Positions 37,628-46,797 of a stretch of DNA of 64,000 nucleotides are shown here, in pieces. This stretch comes from a bacterium. GTDB lineage: Bacteria; Zixibacteria; MSB-5A5; CAIYYT01. Made by a program: the position numbers and the translations under genes. The stretch covers positions 41,314 through 105,313 of the forward strand of contig JADJGC010000009.1 in the NCBI GenBank assembly GCA_016708315.1, given 5' to 3'. The notes below the pieces were generated by a model. That model was given only the letters and a program-made list of their open reading frames with translations. It had not been told where the DNA came from and did no database searches. The number at the start of each line of letters is the position of its first letter. The first letter of the stretch is position 1.

Positions 37628-37798
37628 TCATTGTTGCCATGAAATGGCAGTCGATGACAAAGGCGAACACGCGTTTACGTTTCTCAAGCGCGCACATTTC
37701 CATATTGAAACGTTCTCGCAGGTCGATAAGATGATCGGAGTCACTCTACTTTTCGATCCCGATTGTCTCCGCGCAACTATGGTAACATTTTCTTCCAC
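37628..37798 (-). pseudogene. CheW relic with an internal deletion
   Basis: On the minus strand, 20 bases after an MCP stop, GTG-GAA-GAA-AAT encodes VEENVTIVARRQS, which matches the CheW start MEDNETKVARRQS. About 45 codons are then missing. The sequence resumes as RVTPII and, one frame over, DLRERFNMEMCALEKRKRVF, matching IPIIDLRKRFNMELSAHDKN. It ends in a poor match, VIDCHFMATMM for VDIEGQTMGMV. No CheW function is possible. Its position, after one MCP and before another, fills the slot where the repeat unit predicts a cheW gene. Confidence 0.75.
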
Positions 37799-37817
37799 GG
37801 TGTCTGCCTTCCGTCGC

Positions 37818-39562
37818 TTATTTACTGACCTGGAACTTGCCGACCATTGATTGCAGACCTTCGGCCTGGCGGTTGAGCTGTTCAGCGGCTGAAGCCGATT
37901 GCTCGATACCGGCGGCGTTTTCCTTGTCACGTTTGCAATTGATTCAACGTTGCGGGCGATCTGTTCTGAGGCGGATGACTGCTCTTCTGCGGCGGAGGCA
38001 ATCTGCTGGATCATATCCTGAACACGCTGGAGAAGTCAAGGATGGCATTGAGGCTCTCGCCAGCCTTGTCAGCCAATTGACGGCCGCCTTCGACTTCGTG
38101 AATACCTTGCTCCATCGAAACGACGGCGCCCTTCGTGTCCGACTGAATACCCTTGATCATATCCGTGATCTCTTTGGTTGCTTTGGTCGTACGCTCGGCG
38201 AGTTTGCGGACCTCGTCGGCAACAACAGCGAATCCACGCCCTTGTTCACCGGCGCGGGCAGCTTCGATAGCGGCGTTAAGCGCCAGCAAGTTCGTCTGGT
38301 CAGCAATGTCATCGATGACGCTGATGATTTCGCCAATTTGGTCGGATGACTTTGCCAGTGCCTGAATGGTGGCGGCAGAGTCTTGCACGACCGAGGCGAT
38401 CTTGTTCATACCGTCAATGGTTTGCGAGACGATCTTTGTGCCTTCAATTGCCGCACCGGCGGCCCCCTCGATGCGGCGGTAGTCGACGCCACCGATGACG
38501 CGACGAGGCGGTCATTTCTTCGACAGCACTGGAGACTTGCGCAGTTTGGTTGGTTTGCTCTGAAGAGCCGCGGGCCATTTGCTCTGATGATGAGGCAATC
38601 TCGGTTGATGCACTGACAAGCTGAGTTGCGTTGTCGGTGAGCTCCTTGATCATGTTGGATAGATTGTGGGTCATGGTTTTGAAAGCGACGCCGAGAGCGT
38701 CCTTGTCAGACTTCGGCTCGACTTGCACGGTTAGATTGTTGGCAGCAATCTGCGTGGCAGCATCGGCAAGACCTTTCAGGTAGTTGACTAAATTACGGAA
38801 CGATTCAGCCAACTTTCCGATCTCGTCGTTTGAATCGACATCGATCTTGACGTTGACATCGCCCATTGCGACTTCATCGGCGACCTTGTTGAGCGCGCGA
38901 ACAGGTCTTACGATCTGGTGTGTAATCCAGATTCCCAGAAATGAAACTGCCAGTAGAGTGGCAAGAGTGATTGAGAGTAAGATGATTGTGCCCGAGAGAA
39001 TCTTTTCACCTGCCAGCTTCTCCGTATTGGAGTTTTGTTGATTCGCCAACTGCACGACTTTGTCAATTGCAGTGCGATGTTCGTCATAGAGTGTGGTCAG
39101 TTGTCCGTCGACCAATCTGTTGGCTTCGCGCAGATCGCCACGCCGTACGGCAGGGTCCTTCTCAACTAAATCATAGAAATCTGTCGCCGGTCGATACGAA
39201 GTCTCGACCAGCTTTCTTTTCAATTCCCCCTGCGGAAGCAGGTCCACCCAAAACTCATGACGAGTATCAAAGTCTGTCTGGAGCTGTTCAAGGCGATTCT
39301 CAAGATCCCTGATCTTAGTCGTTTCCGAGGCTTTCGCCAATTGGTGAACAACCAGATACGATTCGATGATATACTCGGGTGGAGGGAGAATGTCGGCGAT
39401 AAGATCCTTTCCTGCAACGATCTCACTGTATACCGGGCCGTTTACCTGCATTTCTCTTGTTAGCATGAAAGAGGTCACACCAAAGGCTGTGAAGCCAGTC
39501 ACGAATACCATAAGTAGCAGAACCAGCTTACTCTTGACACTTAACCTCTTCAGAATGTTCAT
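37818..39562 (-). pseudogene. Methyl-accepting chemotaxis protein with frameshifts in the signalling domain
   Basis: From 39562 (ATG behind AAGGAG; GTG at 39568 is an alternative) an open frame of about 370 codons gives two membrane helices, a helical periplasmic sensor (ESYLVVHQLAKASETTKIRD), HAMP and the start of the signalling domain to SSAVEEMTAS. The next about 25 codons are scrambled and partly deleted around 38460-38510. The domain then continues from NKIASVVQDSAATIQALAKS in another frame. Two more single-base losses follow: a C in CCC near 38031 and a C in CC near 37927. The restored end is FQVSK at 37818. The two later shifts look like sequencing losses and the scrambled segment looks like real damage. 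Confidence 0.78.
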
Positions 39563-39773
39563 TGTCACTCAACTCCTTGCTATAGAATGTTGCCTGCACC
39601 CCGGTGTTTATGTCCCAATACTTGCCTTGCGGCTGGAGATTGTCCAAAAGAAAGAGGGCGATAGCAATTTCAGCCAACGCCCTCATCTTCACGATTTAAT
39701 GAGTAAACCCTACGGCGCAGTGGTCCGGACTTCGGACCAGCGGCACCACGTGTTTACCCTCGAGTGTTTGTTC

Positions 39774-40262
39774 TTACAATTCAGTAAGCACGTGCCTTTC
39801 TTCGCCGGATAAGATTCTGGAGAGGTCCAGATGGATTAACAGGCGATTGTCGAGCTTAGCGACGCCACGGATGTATTCGGATTCGACCGAGGTTACAACG
39901 TCTGGCGTCGGTTCGATTGTCGAGGCGGGAATGCGCAGGACTTCGGAAACGGAGTCTACGACCATACCCATCGTTTGGCCTTCAATGTCGACGACGACAA
40001 TGCGGGTATTTTTGTCGTGGGCGCTCAGTTCCATATTGAATCTTTTGCGCAGGTCAATGATTGGGATCACCTTTCCGCGCAAATTGATGATGCCCTCGAC
40101 AAACTCCGGCGAACGCGGGACCTTGGTGATATCCACCATGCGGTTGATTTCTTGCACTTTGAGAATGTCCACACCGAACTCTTCAGTTCCGATCTGGAAA
40201 CTCACGAGTTGCAGGATTTCGTCCGACTGTCTCCGCGCGACTTTGGTTTCATTATCTTCCAT
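39774..40262 (-). CDS. cheW: Chemotaxis coupling protein CheW, copy 2
   Basis: A 162-residue CheW nearly identical to copy 1, with differences such as Ser to Thr in LVSFQIGTEEFGVDILK and Leu to Ile in RIPASTIEPTP. It follows the intact four-helix-bundle MCP by 19 bases, the same spacing as copy 1 after its MCP, which shows that the pair was duplicated as a unit. A ribosome binding site AAGGAAGTTACT precedes the ATG. A perfect 7-bp hairpin (39721-39739) lies downstream before the next MCP gene. Confidence 0.95.
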   Translation of the reverse strand: MEDNETKVARRQSDEILQLVSFQIGTEEFGVDILKVQEINRMVDITKVPRSPEFVEGIINLRGKVIPIIDLRKRFNMELSAHDKNTRIVVVDIEGQTMGMVVDSVSEVLRIPASTIEPTPDVVTSVESEYIRGVAKLDNRLLIHLDLSRILSGEERHVLTEL

Positions 40263-40281
40263 AGTAACTTCCTTCCGTCGC

Positions 40282-42225
40282 TTACTTTCTGACCTGGAAC
40301 TTGCCGACCATGATCTGCAGACCTTCGGCCTGACGATTCAATTGCTCGGCGGCTGAAGCTGACTGCTCGATACCGGCGGCGTTTTCCTTGGTCACATTCG
40401 CGATCGACTCAACATTGCGGGCAATCTGTTCCGAAGCCGCTGACTGCTGTTCGGCGGCCGAAGCGATCTGCTGGATCATATCCTGCACGCGCTGGGAGAA
40501 GCCCAGAATGGCGTTGAGGCTCTCACCGGCTCTGTCGGCCAACTGACGACCGCCATCGACTTCGTGAATACCTTGTTCCATCGAAACGACGGCGCCCTTG
40601 GTATCGGCCTGGATGCCTTTGATCATGTCGGTAATCTCTTTGGTTGCCTTGGTCGTACGCTCGGCGAGTTTGCGAACTTCGTCGGCGACGACGGCAAAGC
40701 CGCGGCCTTGTTCACCAGCACGAGCGGCTTCGATGGCGGCATTCAATGCCAGCAGGTTGGTTTGGTCGGCGATGTCATCGATGACGCCGATGATTTCGCC
40801 AATTTGATCGGATGACTTTGCCAGTGCCTGAATGGTGTTAGCTGAGTCCTGCACCACCTTGGCGATCTTGTTCATGCCTTCGATCGTTTGCGAAACGACC
40901 TTGGTGCCTTCGGTTGCGGCACTGGCGGCTTCGCGCGCCATGGTTGAGGCTTCGCCGGCGTTTTTGGAAGACTCGACTATGGTCGCAGTCATTTCTTCGA
41001 CGGCGCTGGAGACCTGAGCTGTTTGGCTGGTTTGTTCCGATGAACCGCGAGCCATTTGCTCTGAAGATGAGGCGATCTCAGTCGACGCACTAACAAGCTG
41101 AGTTGCGTTGTCGGTGAGTTCTTTGATCATGTTCGAGAGATTGTTGGTCATGGTCTTGAAAGCGACGCCAAGAGCGTCTTTGTCGGACTTTGGTTCAACT
41201 TGCACGGTGAGATTGTTGGCGGCGATTTGAGTCGCGGCGCCAGCAAGGTTCTTCATGTAGTCGATCAAGTCACGGAATGAATTGGCCAATACTCCAATTT
41301 CGTCCTTCTGCTGGATGTGAATATCATGCTGGACGTCGCCGACTGCGACATCGTTTGCCACGCGGGTGATTTCGGCAAGCGGACGCGAGATGGCTTTTGC
41401 GATTACGAAAGCAACGCCTGCTCCAATTGCGAGAGCGGCAAACACGATAATGAGAGCGAGTGTCGTTGCCGCGGATTGTGCAGATTGCGCGCCCGCGTCA
41501 AAATGCTCTTCGGCGGTGACGGTTGATTCGACAAATTTCGCTGCCAGCGGGACCAATTTTTCGTTAGCGGCGACGATATCTTTGCGATTGCTTTGGTAAG
41601 CCTGAAGTTCGTTCTTCATTGTGTTTAGCGCCATAGCAAGATTCCCGCTGGTGCCGTTGGATTCGCGGATAAGATCATTCAGTCGATCCAGAGCAGTGTT
41701 CACGCGTGCTTCGTCGTGTTTAAGCAGATAGTCTTTTAGTGGCACGCGGACATCTTGCAGGTTGGCGAGAAAGCGAGTTGCGTTGCCATAGCGTATGATG
41801 TCGCGGGCTTGCTCTTCAGCTTTGTCAATTTTCGCAACCAACTCAGCAGCGCTGGACCGCACCTTGATCCAGTCTTTGAATATCTCAGCATATTCGTCGC
41901 TGAAATTTTCAATCGCTTCGACTTTGGGCATTTCGTCGGTATCGACTATGCCCTTCAGGGCTTCAATTTGTCCATCGATTTTGTCGAGCAGTTCGACGCA
42001 ACGTTCTGCCGTCTTGGGATCAGCCACAATGGTAAAATCGCGACGGGCAACAGCAAGGTCTTTCACCGAAATTTCGATTTCCATTGCTCCATCAGCTTTT
42101 GTGTATTCCTTTTCCAGAGTTGACAGGCCGCTAAAACCGACCCATCCAACCAACAGTGTTAGTGCGAGCACCAATCCGAAACCGATGTACAGTTTCTTCC
42201 CGATTTTGATATCTTTCCAACTCAT
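40282..42225 (-). CDS. Methyl-accepting chemotaxis protein with four-helix-bundle sensor
   Basis: A 647-residue intact chemoreceptor and the first gene of the array in transcription order. The first helix is LYIGFGLVLALTLLVGWVGF. A helical periplasmic domain of about 230 residues (4HB_MCP type) follows, then a second helix ALIIVFAALAIGAGVAFVIA, HAMP (ISRPLAEITRVANDVAVGD), and the signalling domain with the tip ARAGEQGRGFAVVADEVRKL. The methylation helices carry the usual paired Glu/Gln positions. The C-terminus lacks a CheR-binding pentapeptide. The start is the ATG at 42225 preceded by GGGAGTTGAGA, two codons inside the longest frame. Confidence 0.95.
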   Translation of the reverse strand: MSWKDIKIGKKLYIGFGLVLALTLLVGWVGFSGLSTLEKEYTKADGAMEIEISVKDLAVARRDFTIVADPKTAERCVELLDKIDGQIEALKGIVDTDEMPKVEAIENFSDEYAEIFKDWIKVRSSAAELVAKIDKAEEQARDIIRYGNATRFLANLQDVRVPLKDYLLKHDEARVNTALDRLNDLIRESNGTSGNLAMALNTMKNELQAYQSNRKDIVAANEKLVPLAAKFVESTVTAEEHFDAGAQSAQSAATTLALIIVFAALAIGAGVAFVIAKAISRPLAEITRVANDVAVGDVQHDIHIQQKDEIGVLANSFRDLIDYMKNLAGAATQIAANNLTVQVEPKSDKDALGVAFKTMTNNLSNMIKELTDNATQLVSASTEIASSSEQMARGSSEQTSQTAQVSSAVEEMTATIVESSKNAGEASTMAREAASAATEGTKVVSQTIEGMNKIAKVVQDSANTIQALAKSSDQIGEIIGVIDDIADQTNLLALNAAIEAARAGEQGRGFAVVADEVRKLAERTTKATKEITDMIKGIQADTKGAVVSMEQGIHEVDGGRQLADRAGESLNAILGFSQRVQDMIQQIASAAEQQSAASEQIARNVESIANVTKENAAGIEQSASAAEQLNRQAEGLQIMVGKFQVRK

Positions 42226-42344
42226 TCTCAACTCCCGTGTTTGAAAAATCTTCTTTCAATCGCCTGATCAATCTCAATCGCCTGTAGTGAACCGTTCGAA
42301 AGCGTATTGCGATCTGTTCTGATCTTCAAACCCCTTTTACCCAG

Positions 42345-42374
42345 TTAGTAAGCTTGGGCGGGCTTATCAGTCAT
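42345..42374 (-). other. Nine-codon leader-like ORF with a strong ribosome binding site
   Basis: On the minus strand, ACAGGAGGAGAACA is followed by an ATG and codons for MTDKPAQAY and a TAA stop. It lies about 120 bases upstream of the intact MCP start. It could be a leader peptide or the leftover 5' end of a deleted gene. The rest of 42226-42457 holds an 11-base direct repeat TCAATCGCCTG (42256 and 42274) and nothing else recognised. Confidence 0.3.
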
Positions 42375-42457
42375 TGTTCTCCTCCTGTGCGAACGGTCAA
42401 AGCGCGACAGCTTCCGATATTCTCGAAAGCCGCCGCAGAATTGCGTCGCGTTTATCG

Positions 42458-43687
42458 CTAAAATGCTATCTGTAAATTGACAATCATCTCATTGTTATCG
42501 ATTGAATTTGATTCCTCGTTATTCACCATATAGTTGATCTGGAGCTTGGTATATTTGCCGTCGATCAACAGGTTCGTGCCGAGGGTGTAACGATTAAGAC
42601 GGTCTCCGTCGAAATCGAGGTTGCCGTCGAGTTGTTCGACACGAGCAAGCAGTTGAATTTCCGGAACGAATTTGCTGCCGGTGGCAAAAGTCTGGCCTGC
42701 CCAAAGGTACCAGCCGGACTTGTCAACGCTACCGACCTGCGAACGGATGAATTCGCCTTCGACGATCGAGCGCTGCCACGACCAGGTTGCCGAACCGCCC
42801 CAAGTGTCGAGATTCTGTTTGAGCGAATCCACGGCGTTGGTCTTGCCGGCGATCATGTTGCCGGCGAACGTCAACGTCTTGCCGACTTTGGCTTCGACAC
42901 GCGAGATGAAGTTCTTGTCACGATTGAGGTCGGCGGAATTGATGTTGGCGCCGTTGAAAATACCGCCGGTGACTTTTACGGTAGCAGCCTTAAGAACGTG
43001 CTCGTAGGATACTGCGGCACCCATATCGCGGCCCGGGCCGAGGGTCTTAGCCATTGAGGCAGCTGGGAACGGCATGGCGGTCGTTGAACGGACGTTATCG
43101 GTGCAAAACGGCGGTTTGTATTGACCGGCTTCGAAACTTACGTGCTTCGATGCCTTGATCGTGAGCTTGGCATCAAGCAAAAACGGAGACTTGGCGAATT
43201 CGCCGATGAATTGGTAGCTTGACCAATCGTTGATTGATCCGATAGCGCCGAATTGCACGGTGCGCATTTCGAAGTTTGAGACTTTCGAAGTACCAGCGCG
43301 TTGATAGTAAGCGCCGTGAACCGCGCCATAGAGCGCGATCTTACCGTGATTAGTCGCGGCCGGATTTTTTGGGCGGGCTTTCTCGGCATCGCGGGACTCT
43401 TCGACGAAAGTCTTGAGATCGCCAACGACTTCGCTGAGTTGCTGTGCCAGAATCCAGGTTTGCTCGTCATTGGCCGGGACGGGTGTAGAGATTATCTCAC
43501 CTTCCGAGTCGGCAATGACTGCCTGGTTGCGCGGAGCTGCAGCTTGCGCGGCGAGTATCGCACGCAAGGTGTTTTCGAGATTGGTTAATGAACTCAGCAG
43601 TTTATCGAATTGCTGAGCCGAACTGGTTTCTGGGAGCGATGCTACTAAGAGCATTGTTGCCAGGAACATGATGAAGAATTTCTTCAT
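42458..43687 (-). CDS. Outer-membrane porin of the phosphate-selective porin O/P type
   Basis: A 409-residue outer-membrane protein. The signal peptide is KKFFIMFLATMLLVASLPET with a cut after SSA. A helical, probably trimeric coiled-coil segment follows (residues about 28-110: FDKLLSSLTNLENTLRAIL and LSEVVGDLKTFVEES), then a 16-strand-like barrel with VSFEAGQYKPPFCTDN and RDMGAAVSYEHVLK typical of OprP/OprO relatives. It ends in Phe (MIVNLQIAF), the usual barrel C-terminus. The ligand is unknown despite the family name. It is a single gene, with a ribosome binding site-like AAAGGAGAGAGGC upstream. Confidence 0.85.
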   Translation of the reverse strand: MKKFFIMFLATMLLVASLPETSSAQQFDKLLSSLTNLENTLRAILAAQAAAPRNQAVIADSEGEIISTPVPANDEQTWILAQQLSEVVGDLKTFVEESRDAEKARPKNPAATNHGKIALYGAVHGAYYQRAGTSKVSNFEMRTVQFGAIGSINDWSSYQFIGEFAKSPFLLDAKLTIKASKHVSFEAGQYKPPFCTDNVRSTTAMPFPAASMAKTLGPGRDMGAAVSYEHVLKAATVKVTGGIFNGANINSADLNRDKNFISRVEAKVGKTLTFAGNMIAGKTNAVDSLKQNLDTWGGSATWSWQRSIVEGEFIRSQVGSVDKSGWYLWAGQTFATGSKFVPEIQLLARVEQLDGNLDFDGDRLNRYTLGTNLLIDGKYTKLQINYMVNNEESNSIDNNEMIVNLQIAF

Positions 43688-43848
43688 GTGCTTCTGCCTC
43701 TCTCCTTTGAGTAGTTGGATTCCATAGTATTATCGACATATAATCGAGTTTCTCGACGACAATGGTCGCCGATGAAGTAAATGCTCTCGTCATTGGCCTG
43801 TGCGGCATTGCGGGATTGCAGAATGAAACAGTTGCTTCGCATTTTCGG

Positions 43849-44886
43849 CTAAAACCCCGCCACAATTTGGACCATAGCAACAGCGTTGCGTTCGGCAGTC
43901 CGGATCAACTCACAGCGCAGTTCTGTACCGACGGCAACGGGTAAGGCGATTCCAGCCGAGTATTGTGATTGCCAGGGTTCGGCGTTCTTGTTGGCTGCAG
44001 CGTATCGACTGATTACGCGCCAGGTGGCGATATGGCAGTGCGCCTGCAAGTAGCAGCCGCGTGAGACCTGTAGTTGGCCTTCTCGATCGAGAGAGTTGTA
44101 GATGAACTCGCCATGACAGCCAAAAAGCGTGCCGTCGTATGATAGATCGCTACCAAGCAGTGTCATTCCGACGCCGCCACGGTCATCGATGCCAACACTT
44201 CCGGAGATTCCCAATTCGATGTCACCACCTGCAGGGTTGATGCCCAATCTTCCGCCGAAAGCAGCTTCGGGAACGGTAACGACTACGCCGATGGAGTCTT
44301 CTTCAACACCGGCGGTCCAGTTGTAAACTTTGTAGACGACTTCAGCAGATTCTTCGTAACCGTTGACTGCAAAGAGGACGGCGTTAGCGGAACGCGAAGT
44401 GGCTTGCACTTGCACGCCGTAGTCGTTCCACCCGCTCCAGTTGCCAACACTTTGGCTGAACCATGGCGAGGTAACGGTTTCACAATCGGTCGATGCATAG
44501 TAGCGCGAGCCGATACCGAACGGCACATCGAACTGACCGGCAACAAGACTGATGTTGTTGAGGTACCGTTGATCGTTTTCGTACAAGGTCAACTGAAGTT
44601 CAGCGGCGCCAAGTTCGATTGCGCCATTGTCGCTGTTGTAGGCGGCACACAGTAGGATGCCGACGCGGTTAGATAGCATATGCTCCAGATCGAGTTCGGC
44701 CTGTCCAACTGAGAACCTGTGAGAATTGTCAGATCCGTTGGAATATACTCCGCGTACATCAACGAAACCACTGAGTAACGGCCCTTGACTCGGAGAAACA
44801 TCCACGCTATCAGCGGGCTGCGCCGCGATGACGCCGGCGATGAGAATCTCAATCGCAATTGTGAACGCGCAAATTTGCCTAATCAT
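43849..44886 (-). CDS. Probable outer-membrane beta-barrel protein
   Basis: A 345-residue protein with signal peptide IRQICAFTIAIEILIAGVIA and a cut after AQA-like residues. The body is made of alternating amphipathic strands (LSGFVDVRGVYSNGSDNSHR, ISLVAGQFDVPFGIGSRYY) and ends in a strand with terminal Phe (VAMVQIVAGF). GQFDVPFGIGSRYY with nearby VTSPWFS is typical of the OprP-like or DUF3138-like barrels that many porin families share. I chose the ATG at 44886. Fifteen in-frame residues upstream do not look like a signal peptide. It lies between the porin and mlaD on the same strand. Confidence 0.72.
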   Translation of the reverse strand: MIRQICAFTIAIEILIAGVIAAQPADSVDVSPSQGPLLSGFVDVRGVYSNGSDNSHRFSVGQAELDLEHMLSNRVGILLCAAYNSDNGAIELGAAELQLTLYENDQRYLNNISLVAGQFDVPFGIGSRYYASTDCETVTSPWFSQSVGNWSGWNDYGVQVQATSRSANAVLFAVNGYEESAEVVYKVYNWTAGVEEDSIGVVVTVPEAAFGGRLGINPAGGDIELGISGSVGIDDRGGVGMTLLGSDLSYDGTLFGCHGEFIYNSLDREGQLQVSRGCYLQAHCHIATWRVISRYAAANKNAEPWQSQYSAGIALPVAVGTELRCELIRTAERNAVAMVQIVAGF

Positions 44887-45100
44887 AATGTCAGTGCCCT
44901 TTCTTGTAGCAACGGGACCATCCTCAATCAACTCTTAACGTCCAAGTGGATAGAATGTTGACTGACCGTGCTATTATCGACGGAGCACTGCACAAAATAT
45001 TAATAGATTGTGATAATGTTCACAATTTCAGCATTCAATAGACCCGGCAGCTCGACAATGAAAGGAGCCGCTCATTTTGGTTTCAAAATGGAATGAACGC

Positions 45101-46042
45101 TTAGAAGATTCGGAGTTTTATGTATCGACCGGGGTTGAGCCGGAAGTCTTCAAGGAGAGCTTCGGCTCGGTCGAGCGTGCGGCTGAGATTCTGATAGAGG
45201 GTGTCGTTGGTCAACAATTGACCGGCGGAGCCTTCGCCGGCTTGGACCTTGTCAGTGATTGTTCGCCAGCTTGAGATGATTGAGCGGAGATCTTCAAACG
45301 GCTTTGGGTCGTTCATCAGTTGAGCGAATGTGCCGCTGCCGTTAGTGAGTGAATCGAAGAGTGTATTTGTATTGAGAGCGAGATTGCGCATTTCGGTATA
45401 GAAAGTTGAATCGGTAATGAACTTGGCGAATGAACCTTCGCCCGATTCAAGTTGCCGGGTGAGGTTGTTGGTGAGAATCAGCAACTTGTTGAGGTCGAAG
45501 TACACATTGGGATCATTGACAAAGAGGCCGAGCGAGCCGGTGCCGTTGTTGATCTTCTCGATAATCTGTTTGGCGTGCATGGTAGCTTCGCGAATGTTCT
45601 CGACGGCCGCGCCGCCTTCAGCAATGATGCCTTCGATAGAGGAGGATTTCTCAGCTTGAAGGTAATCGCCATCTTCGAGGATTTTCGCCGTGTCGGTGCC
45701 AGCGGAGATTTCGATGGTCTTATCGCCCAACAATCCCATAGTGCCGATGAACGCTTTTGAGTCACTGCGGATGATCGATTTGACTGCTTCGTCGATCGCG
45801 AGACGTACCTCCAACCGGCCAGATTCCGTTGCAGAAAATTCAATATCCTTGACAGTGCCGACGCGAAGTCCGGAAAGTCGGACAGGCGAACCGGGAAGCA
45901 GTCCGAAGACGTCATCGTATTTTACATGCAGAACGTATTTGCTTTTCCAGATGCCTTCCTGGTCGCCGATCGTAAACACAGCGATTACGAGAAGAACGAT
46001 TCCGAGGAGCACCATCAGCCCGACGCGTACTTGTCTTGACAT
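45101..46042 (-). CDS. mlaD: MlaD/MCE family lipid-transport protein
   Basis: A 313-residue protein anchored by one N-terminal helix (VGLMVLLGIVLLVIAVFTIG) and carrying an MCE domain (LLPGSPVRLSGLRVGTVKDI). A long helical C-terminal tail (about residues 130-300) follows. MCE proteins form hexamers that receive or deliver phospholipids in the periplasm for the MlaFE ABC transporter. The start overlaps the ATPase stop (TAATG), so it is the last gene of an mlaE-mlaF-mlaD operon. The tail is longer than that of enterobacterial MlaD (about 180 residues) and may span more of the periplasm. Confidence 0.93.
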   Translation of the reverse strand: MSRQVRVGLMVLLGIVLLVIAVFTIGDQEGIWKSKYVLHVKYDDVFGLLPGSPVRLSGLRVGTVKDIEFSATESGRLEVRLAIDEAVKSIIRSDSKAFIGTMGLLGDKTIEISAGTDTAKILEDGDYLQAEKSSSIEGIIAEGGAAVENIREATMHAKQIIEKINNGTGSLGLFVNDPNVYFDLNKLLILTNNLTRQLESGEGSFAKFITDSTFYTEMRNLALNTNTLFDSLTNGSGTFAQLMNDPKPFEDLRSIISSWRTITDKVQAGEGSAGQLLTNDTLYQNLSRTLDRAEALLEDFRLNPGRYIKLRIF

Positions 46043-46797
46043 TAATTGTACTCCCGCCCGCAGGCTAAGTATTCGACGATGAACGGATCCGTCGAGGCTT
46101 TGAATTCATCAGGTGTGCCGGAGAAAGAAACGACGCCGTCGCGGATCAAGGCGAAGCGGTCGCCAACGTAGAAGGCAGATATCAGATCATGTGTTACCAC
46201 GATGGATGTAACATCGTGAGCTTCCTGCGTGTTCCGAATCAGCTCATTGATTGCCTTGGAAGTGAGCGGATCGAGCCCTGTAGTCGGCTCGTCATAGAGC
46301 AGATAGCGCGGTTTGAAAGCCAGCGCCCGCGCCAAGGCGACGCGTTTCTTCATTCCACCGGAGAGGTCCGACGGCATTTTCTTTTGCACTCCGCTCAACT
46401 GCACGAATGAGAGGACCTCAGCGACACGGTCTTCGACTTCGCTGTTGGACATGCCGGTATGTTCACGCAGCATGTAAGCGACGTTTTCCTGAACATTGAT
46501 TGAATCAAAAAGCGCTGCGGATTGAAAAAGCATACCCATCTTTTTGCGAACCGGAATCATTTGCTCTTCGGTGAAGGTCGTAGTGTCTTGATCATCAATA
46601 ATGATGGTACCGGCATCAGCGGACATAAGTCTAAGAATTAGTTTCAACAGGACAGATTTGCCGGAGCCGGACTTGCCGAGAATGACCATGGTTTGTCCTT
46701 CTGCGATTTGCATATCGACACCAGTCAATACTTCCGCGCTGCCAAAGCTCTTATGAATACCCTTGAGATGTATCAAATGCACCCTATCCAGTCTCAA
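46042..46797 (-). CDS. mlaF: MlaF-type ABC transporter ATP-binding protein
   Basis: A 251-residue ATPase. Walker A is ILGKSGSGKSVLLK, the signature LSGGMKKRVALARAL and Walker B YLLYDEPTTGLDPLTS, all typical of the MlaF/Ttg2A group. It powers lipid movement by the MlaE permease. The longest frame starts with TTG at 46797 inside the end of mlaE. A GTG at 46782 is an alternative and neither has a strong ribosome binding site, so translation is probably coupled to mlaE. Together with mlaD it forms a minimal Mla system, and no MlaB or MlaC homologue is seen. Confidence 0.93.
   Translation of the reverse strand: MRLDRVHLIHLKGIHKSFGSAEVLTGVDMQIAEGQTMVILGKSGSGKSVLLKLILRLMSADAGTIIIDDQDTTTFTEEQMIPVRKKMGMLFQSAALFDSINVQENVAYMLREHTGMSNSEVEDRVAEVLSFVQLSGVQKKMPSDLSGGMKKRVALARALAFKPRYLLYDEPTTGLDPLTSKAINELIRNTQEAHDVTSIVVTHDLISAFYVGDRFALIRDGVVSFSGTPDEFKASTDPFIVEYLACGREYN

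Noticed and set aside
39721..39739. Terminator after cheW copy 2
   Set aside because: Only a 7-bp stem without a T-run. Noted as a hairpin within the cheW entry rather than as a terminator.
45077..45274. A 65-codon plus-strand frame with a weak ribosome binding site opposite mlaD
   Set aside because: It overlaps the mlaD C-terminal coding region almost entirely, and its sequence is the complement of the helical tail.
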